From Rhodospirillaceae bacterium (GTDB taxonomy: Bacteria; Pseudomonadota; Alphaproteobacteria; GCA-2731375), in assembly GCA_018701215.1 (NCBI GenBank), contig JABIWH010000050.1, forward strand, positions 393,349 to 457,348: a stretch of DNA of 64,000 nt. The letters are read 5' to 3'. A program made the translations under genes and the position numbers. Of the stretch, positions 60,628 through 64,000 are shown one piece after another; position 1 is the stretch's first letter; the number at the start of each line of letters is the position of its first letter. The notes beneath the pieces are model-generated. The model searched no databases and was not told where the DNA came from. It saw nothing but the letters and a program-made list of their open reading frames with translations.

Positions 60628-60647
60628 GCGCATTTGAAAAAATGCGC
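60628..60647. repeat. Perfect 8-bp hairpin with GAAA tetraloop
   Basis: GCGCATTT (60628-60635) pairs with AAATGCGC (60640-60647) around GAAA, a stable tetraloop on the plus strand. It lies between the SDR stop and the thioesterase start. A second inverted pair, GAGCAATT (60665-60672) and AATTGCTC (60727-60734), spans the SDR 3' end. Role unknown; an mRNA 3'-end structure for the SDR transcript is possible, but no T-run follows. Confidence 0.5.
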
Positions 60648-60733
60648 CCAGACTCTTAAGAATCGAGCAATTGAACCAATCACTTAGGTCACGCAAATAC
60701 GTCTTGGGCGGCTCCTGTTAATTGAAAATTGCT

Positions 60734-61504
60734 CTATTCAGCCGGATAACGGCCCACGCCCCAGCCGCCGTCAACGGCCAGGACCTGCCCGGTGATAAAC
60801 GAAGCGTCATCGGAACAGAGGAAAGCCACCGCACGGGCAATGTCTTGCGGCACGCCAACCCTTTGCAACGGTGTATCGGACAACATGCGCTGTTGCACCG
60901 TGCCCGCTTCATGGATCCGGGCCGTGGTCATGGGGGTTTCAATCAGGCCGGGGGCGATGGAATTGACACGCACACCGACCGGGCCGAATTCCGCCGCCAG
61001 CTGCCGGGTCAAACCGTTCAGGGCGGCCTTGGAAGCCGCATAGGCGCCTGCGTTGGGGGTGCCTGAAAGGGCGAAGATCGACGACATATTGAGGATCGCG
61101 CCGCCGCCGCTGCCAGGCATGACCTCTGCCGCCGCACGGCAGAGGGCGAACACGGCGGCGAAGTTGATGTCCATGATCCGGGACAATTCCACCGCATCGG
61201 TATCCAGTACCGAGCGAGCCTGGCCGACGCCGGCGTTATTAACCAGGATACGCCAAGGTGCGTCCACCGCCTGGGCCGCCGCCTTGACCGCGCCGGCGGC
61301 GCCAATTTCCGTCAGATCAACCGCCAAAGTCGTGATCGATCCGGCCTCGTCCACCAGACTTTCCAGTCCGTCCGGGTTTTGATCCACCGCCAGAACCCTG
61401 GCGCCGCGGGCCGTCAACAGCAACGCCGTGGCCCGCCCGATGCCCGAGGCCGCGCCCGTTACCACCGCCAGGCGGCCATCTGTAAATCCATATCCGTCCG
61501 TCAT
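60734..61504 (-). CDS. SDR-family NAD(P)-dependent oxidoreductase
   Basis: A 256-residue short-chain dehydrogenase: TGAASGIGRAT (nucleotide binding), NNAGVGQARS, catalytic NMSSIFALSGTP, YAASKAALNGL (Tyr-Lys pair) and FLCSDDASFITGQVLAVDGGWG. A 3-oxoacyl reductase or alcohol dehydrogenase role is plausible. It is a different subfamily from the SDR at 2053. ATG 61504 lies 107 bases from the divergent lepA. Confidence 0.9.
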   Translation of the reverse strand: MTDGYGFTDGRLAVVTGAASGIGRATALLLTARGARVLAVDQNPDGLESLVDEAGSITTLAVDLTEIGAAGAVKAAAQAVDAPWRILVNNAGVGQARSVLDTDAVELSRIMDINFAAVFALCRAAAEVMPGSGGGAILNMSSIFALSGTPNAGAYAASKAALNGLTRQLAAEFGPVGVRVNSIAPGLIETPMTTARIHEAGTVQQRMLSDTPLQRVGVPQDIARAVAFLCSDDASFITGQVLAVDGGWGVGRYPAE

Positions 61505-61611
61505 TACCCTAAACTCCCTTCACATCCCTGCGAGGCAGTATAACAACAGTTCGCATTTATGGCGCATTCGCCCTTCCGCGCATGGCCCAGCGGTGCTAAA
61601 AGCGCCCCGCA

Positions 61612-63411
61612 ATGACAGATTTAAAATATATCCGCAATTTCTCCATCATCGCCCATATCGATCATGGCAAGTCCACCCTTGCCGACCGGTTGATCGAGTT
61701 CTGTGGCGGCTTGGAAAGCCGCGAGATGCAGGAACAGGTCCTCGATTCCATGGATCTGGAGCGCGAACGCGGCATCACCATCAAGGCCCAGACCGTGCGC
61801 CTGGAATACAAGGCCAAGGATGGCGAGACCTATACCCTGAACCTGATCGACACGCCGGGCCACGTGGATTTCGCCTATGAAGTGAACCGCTCGCTGGCCG
61901 CCTGTGAAGGTTCATTGCTGGTGGTGGATGCCAGCCAGGGCGTTGAGGCGCAGACCCTGGCCAATGTCTATCAGGCGATCGAAAACGACCACGAAATCGT
62001 CCCGGTCCTGAACAAGATTGACCTACCGGCAGCGGAACCCGAACGGGTACAGGCCCAGATCGAAGATGTCATCGGCATTGATGCATCGGATGCTATTTTT
62101 ACCTCGGCCAAGTCCGGCATCGGCATCGAAGAGACGTTGGAGGCCTTGGTGAAACGCCTGCCGGCCCCGACGGGCGATGCCGAGGCGCCGCTGCAAGCGC
62201 TGTTGGTAGACAGTTGGTATGATGCCTATTTGGGCGTGATCGTGTTGGTCCGCGTCATGCAGGGGCGCCTGGTAAAAGGCATGCGGGGCCGCCTGATGGC
62301 CACGGACAGCCGCCACCTGATCGAACAGGTGGGTGTCTTCAAGCCAAAGTTGGAGAAGGTCGATAGCCTGGGCCCTGGCGAATTGGGCTATTTCACCGCC
62401 TCCATCAAGGATGTCTCGGAAACCCGCGTCGGCGATACCCTGACCGACGACCGCAACCCCACGGATCAGGCCCTAGCCGGCTTTAAACCTTCCATTCCGG
62501 TGGTGTTCTGCGGCCTGTTCCCCATTGATGCGGCGGATTTCGAAGACCTGCGTGAAAGCCTGGCGCGGCTGAAACTGAACGATGCCTCGTTTCAATTCGA
62601 AACCGAAAGCTCCCCCGCCCTGGGCTTCGGCTTTCGTTGTGGTTTCCTCGGTCTTTTGCATATGGAAATTGTACAACAACGGCTGGAGCGGGAATTCAAT
62701 CTCGACCTGATCACCACCGCACCCAGCGTGATCTATCATGTCTACATGAACGACGGCAGCATGGCGGAGATCCACAATCCCGTCGATATGCCCGATCCCG
62801 TGCAAATCGATCATATCGAAGAGCCCTGGATCAAGGCCACGATCCTGGTGCCCGACGACTATCTGGGCCAGGTGTTAAAGCTGTGCGAAGAGCGGCGCGG
62901 CAGCCAGATTAATCTGACCTATGCCGGCAACCGGGCCATGGTGCAGTACGAGCTGCCCTTGAACGAGGTCGTATTCGACTTCTATGACCGCCTGAAATCG
63001 GTCTCCCGGGGTTATGCCAGCTTTGACTATGAACTGGTCGATTATCGCGCCGAACGGCTGGTCAAGATGTCGATCCTGGTCAACCACGAACCGGTCGATG
63101 CCCTGGCCATGATCGTCCATGGCGGACGGGCCGAACAGCGGGGCCGGGCACTGTGCGAACGTTTGAAGGATCTGATCCCGCGGCAGCTGTTCGCCATCGC
63201 CATTCAAGCCGCCATCGGGGGCCGGGTGATCGCGCGGGAAACCGTGCGCGCCATGCGCAAGGACGTCCTCGCCAAATGCTATGGCGGCGATGTCAGCCGC
63301 AAGCGCAAGCTGCTGGACAAGCAGAAAAAGGGCAAGAAACGCATGCGCACCTTCGGCAAGGTGGAAATCCCGCAGGAAGCCTTTATTGCGGCCCTAAAAA
63401 CCGGCGAATAA
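61612..63411 (+). CDS. lepA: Elongation factor 4 (LepA)
   Basis: A 599-residue GTPase. G-motifs are AHIDHGKST, RGITIKAQTVRL, DTPGHVDF, NKIDLPAAEPERV and TSAKSGIG; the C-terminal LepA-specific domain contains GKKRMRTFGKVEIPQEAF, which is diagnostic. It back-translocates ribosomes and helps under stress. The stop region is followed by a 14-base tandem copy of its own last bases. Confidence 0.97.
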   Translation: MTDLKYIRNFSIIAHIDHGKSTLADRLIEFCGGLESREMQEQVLDSMDLERERGITIKAQTVRLEYKAKDGETYTLNLIDTPGHVDFAYEVNRSLAACEGSLLVVDASQGVEAQTLANVYQAIENDHEIVPVLNKIDLPAAEPERVQAQIEDVIGIDASDAIFTSAKSGIGIEETLEALVKRLPAPTGDAEAPLQALLVDSWYDAYLGVIVLVRVMQGRLVKGMRGRLMATDSRHLIEQVGVFKPKLEKVDSLGPGELGYFTASIKDVSETRVGDTLTDDRNPTDQALAGFKPSIPVVFCGLFPIDAADFEDLRESLARLKLNDASFQFETESSPALGFGFRCGFLGLLHMEIVQQRLEREFNLDLITTAPSVIYHVYMNDGSMAEIHNPVDMPDPVQIDHIEEPWIKATILVPDDYLGQVLKLCEERRGSQINLTYAGNRAMVQYELPLNEVVFDFYDRLKSVSRGYASFDYELVDYRAERLVKMSILVNHEPVDALAMIVHGGRAEQRGRALCERLKDLIPRQLFAIAIQAAIGGRVIARETVRAMRKDVLAKCYGGDVSRKRKLLDKQKKGKKRMRTFGKVEIPQEAFIAALKTGE

Positions 63412-63435
63412 AAACCGGCGAATAATATTCACCGG
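63397..63435 (+). repeat. 14-bp tandem duplication over the lepA stop and a hairpin
   Basis: The unit AAAACCGGCGAATA occurs at 63397-63410 and again at 63411-63424 with no gap, so the lepA stop codon sequence is present twice. The second copy's CCGGCGAAT (63415-63423) pairs with ATTCACCGG (63427-63435), with one mismatch and loop AAT, giving a hairpin just after the stop. A weak terminator is possible, but no T-run follows. Confidence 0.8.
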
Positions 63436-63453
63436 CCGCCAATTCATGACGGT

Positions 63454-63774
63454 TTATGAAAACGAGGTGCGGCCTCGGCGGCGGCGTCCGAGCAATAGAA
63501 ATATCCCCGCTGGGATAACAGCGGCCAGCCAGGTTGGCCACTGCAGCACCGCAATGACGCCGGGATCCCAGATCGCGGGTGCTAGATAGCGTTGCACCAA
63601 CGCCTGCATCAGGTTCAGGCTGCCACGGTCCAAGTTGTACCAGAACTGTCCCAGCGCCATGGGCTGCCAGGCACCCGCCTGTAGCGAGGCCACGGCCTCG
63701 GCGCCCGCCGCCATCAATGCCAGCGCCAGCAGCAGCCAGCCCAGGGTGCGGCATATGATTTTTATCTTCCCCAT
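63454..63774 (-). CDS. Small inner-membrane protein of unknown function
   Basis: A 106-residue protein with two hydrophobic helices, about residues 8-30 and 78-96, separated by a short Trp/Tyr-rich loop and ending in a basic tail GRRRRGRTSFS. MGKIKI is the start (63774). I recognise no domain; a membrane accessory role is the most that can be said. It is convergent with lepA. Confidence 0.65.
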   Translation of the reverse strand: MGKIKIICRTLGWLLLALALMAAGAEAVASLQAGAWQPMALGQFWYNLDRGSLNLMQALVQRYLAPAIWDPGVIAVLQWPTWLAAVIPAGIFLLLGRRRRGRTSFS

Positions 63775-63918
63775 CGCCCTGCGAATATCATTTCAGAAAA
63801 TGCAATCGCATTCTGGCGGTAATCACTGGAAAAACAACGATAAATGTCAATTTGTGCCCCATCACCATATTGCTCCCCAAGCCATTCATCACTATGTTCG
63901 GCCCGCAATGGCGCATAT

Positions 63919-64000
63919 GGAGGGGTGGCCGAGTGGTTGAAGGCGCACGCCTGGAAAGTGTGTATACGGGAGACCGTATCGTGGGTTCGAATCCCACTCC
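63919..64000 (+). tRNA. tRNA-Ser (anticodon GGA), cut by the window end
   Basis: The 5' part and T-arm of a serine tRNA: acceptor arm start GGAGGGG, D-arm, anticodon arm CACGC/GTGTG with loop CTGGAAA (anticodon GGA), a long variable arm (TACGGGAGACCGTA), and T-arm GTGGG-TTCGAAT-CCCAC. The 3' acceptor half and CCA lie beyond base 64000. The long variable arm is typical of serine tRNAs. Confidence 0.9.

Noticed and set aside
1..64000. CRISPR arrays, insertion sequences or prophage genes
   Set aside because: No regularly spaced direct repeats, transposase or phage-structural motifs were seen anywhere in the window.

Overview
The window looks like chromosomal DNA of a free-living alphaproteobacterium, most likely near the Rhodospirillales. 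This rests on gene content and order (a complete ccoNOQP-GHIS set, FNR-type regulator, class I PHA synthase, aminotransferase-hom-glpX-recJ order, many acyl-CoA genes) and on GC-rich codon use; I ran no searches. Protein-coding density is high, with short operons on both strands.

Layout. 1-892: a truncated TauD-type dioxygenase and an acetyltransferase. 879-7568 (minus): a five-gene acyl-CoA operon (carboxyltransferase, patatin-like lipase, enoyl-CoA hydratase, SDR, acyl-CoA dehydrogenase). 7873-15529 (plus): the full cbb3 oxidase structural and assembly operon, followed by an acetyltransferase and a divergent FNR-type regulator. An FNR box beside the regulator faces a 64-residue unknown gene, followed by an orphan carboxyltransferase. 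18791-21137: DUF547 protein, EamA transporter, carboxymuconolactone decarboxylase-like protein. 21296-23650: an AT-rich islet with a GT39-like membrane glycosyltransferase and a GtrA protein. 23665-27817 (minus): cysteine hydrolase, two enoyl-CoA hydratases, phaC. 28001-35232: OmpA-like lipoprotein, aminotransferase, hom, glpX, recJ, tRNA-Glu. 35391-40296: small and oxidoreductase-type genes. 40329-42595: a compact mercury-resistance unit (merR, divergent merF-merA, textbook MerR operator, strong terminator). 42675-47162: nitronate monooxygenase and a 1096-residue SAM/cyclase/ATPase/TPR protein. 47195-51521: rpmI-rplT-pheS-pheT with structured leaders. 51637-56041: a second nitronate monooxygenase-like protein, an enoyl-CoA hydratase and the most notable locus. 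56195-64000: CHASE2 hybrid kinase, a 0.7-kb non-coding gap, tandem-hotdog thioesterase, SDR, lepA, a small membrane protein and a partial tRNA-Ser.

Most interesting locus: 54087-56041. A thioredoxin-like (CxxC) fusion protein overlaps, by ATGA, a gene interrupted by one in-frame TGA. Reading through that TGA gives U-G-S-C, the signature of the UGSC selenoprotein family, and a bacterial SECIS-like hairpin begins 4 nt after the TGA with its apical loop 18 nt away. A plain ORF caller would report two fragments or a pseudogene; I read it as one 174-residue selenoprotein whose biochemical role is unknown.

Working together: FNR, the cbb3 oxidase and the FNR-box gene point to a microaerobic lifestyle; phaC, the many hydratases, dehydrogenases and carboxyltransferases point to fatty or branched acyl-CoA use and carbon storage; the mer genes show metal detoxification; the selenoprotein implies a selenocysteine pathway (selA/B/C/D) elsewhere in the genome.
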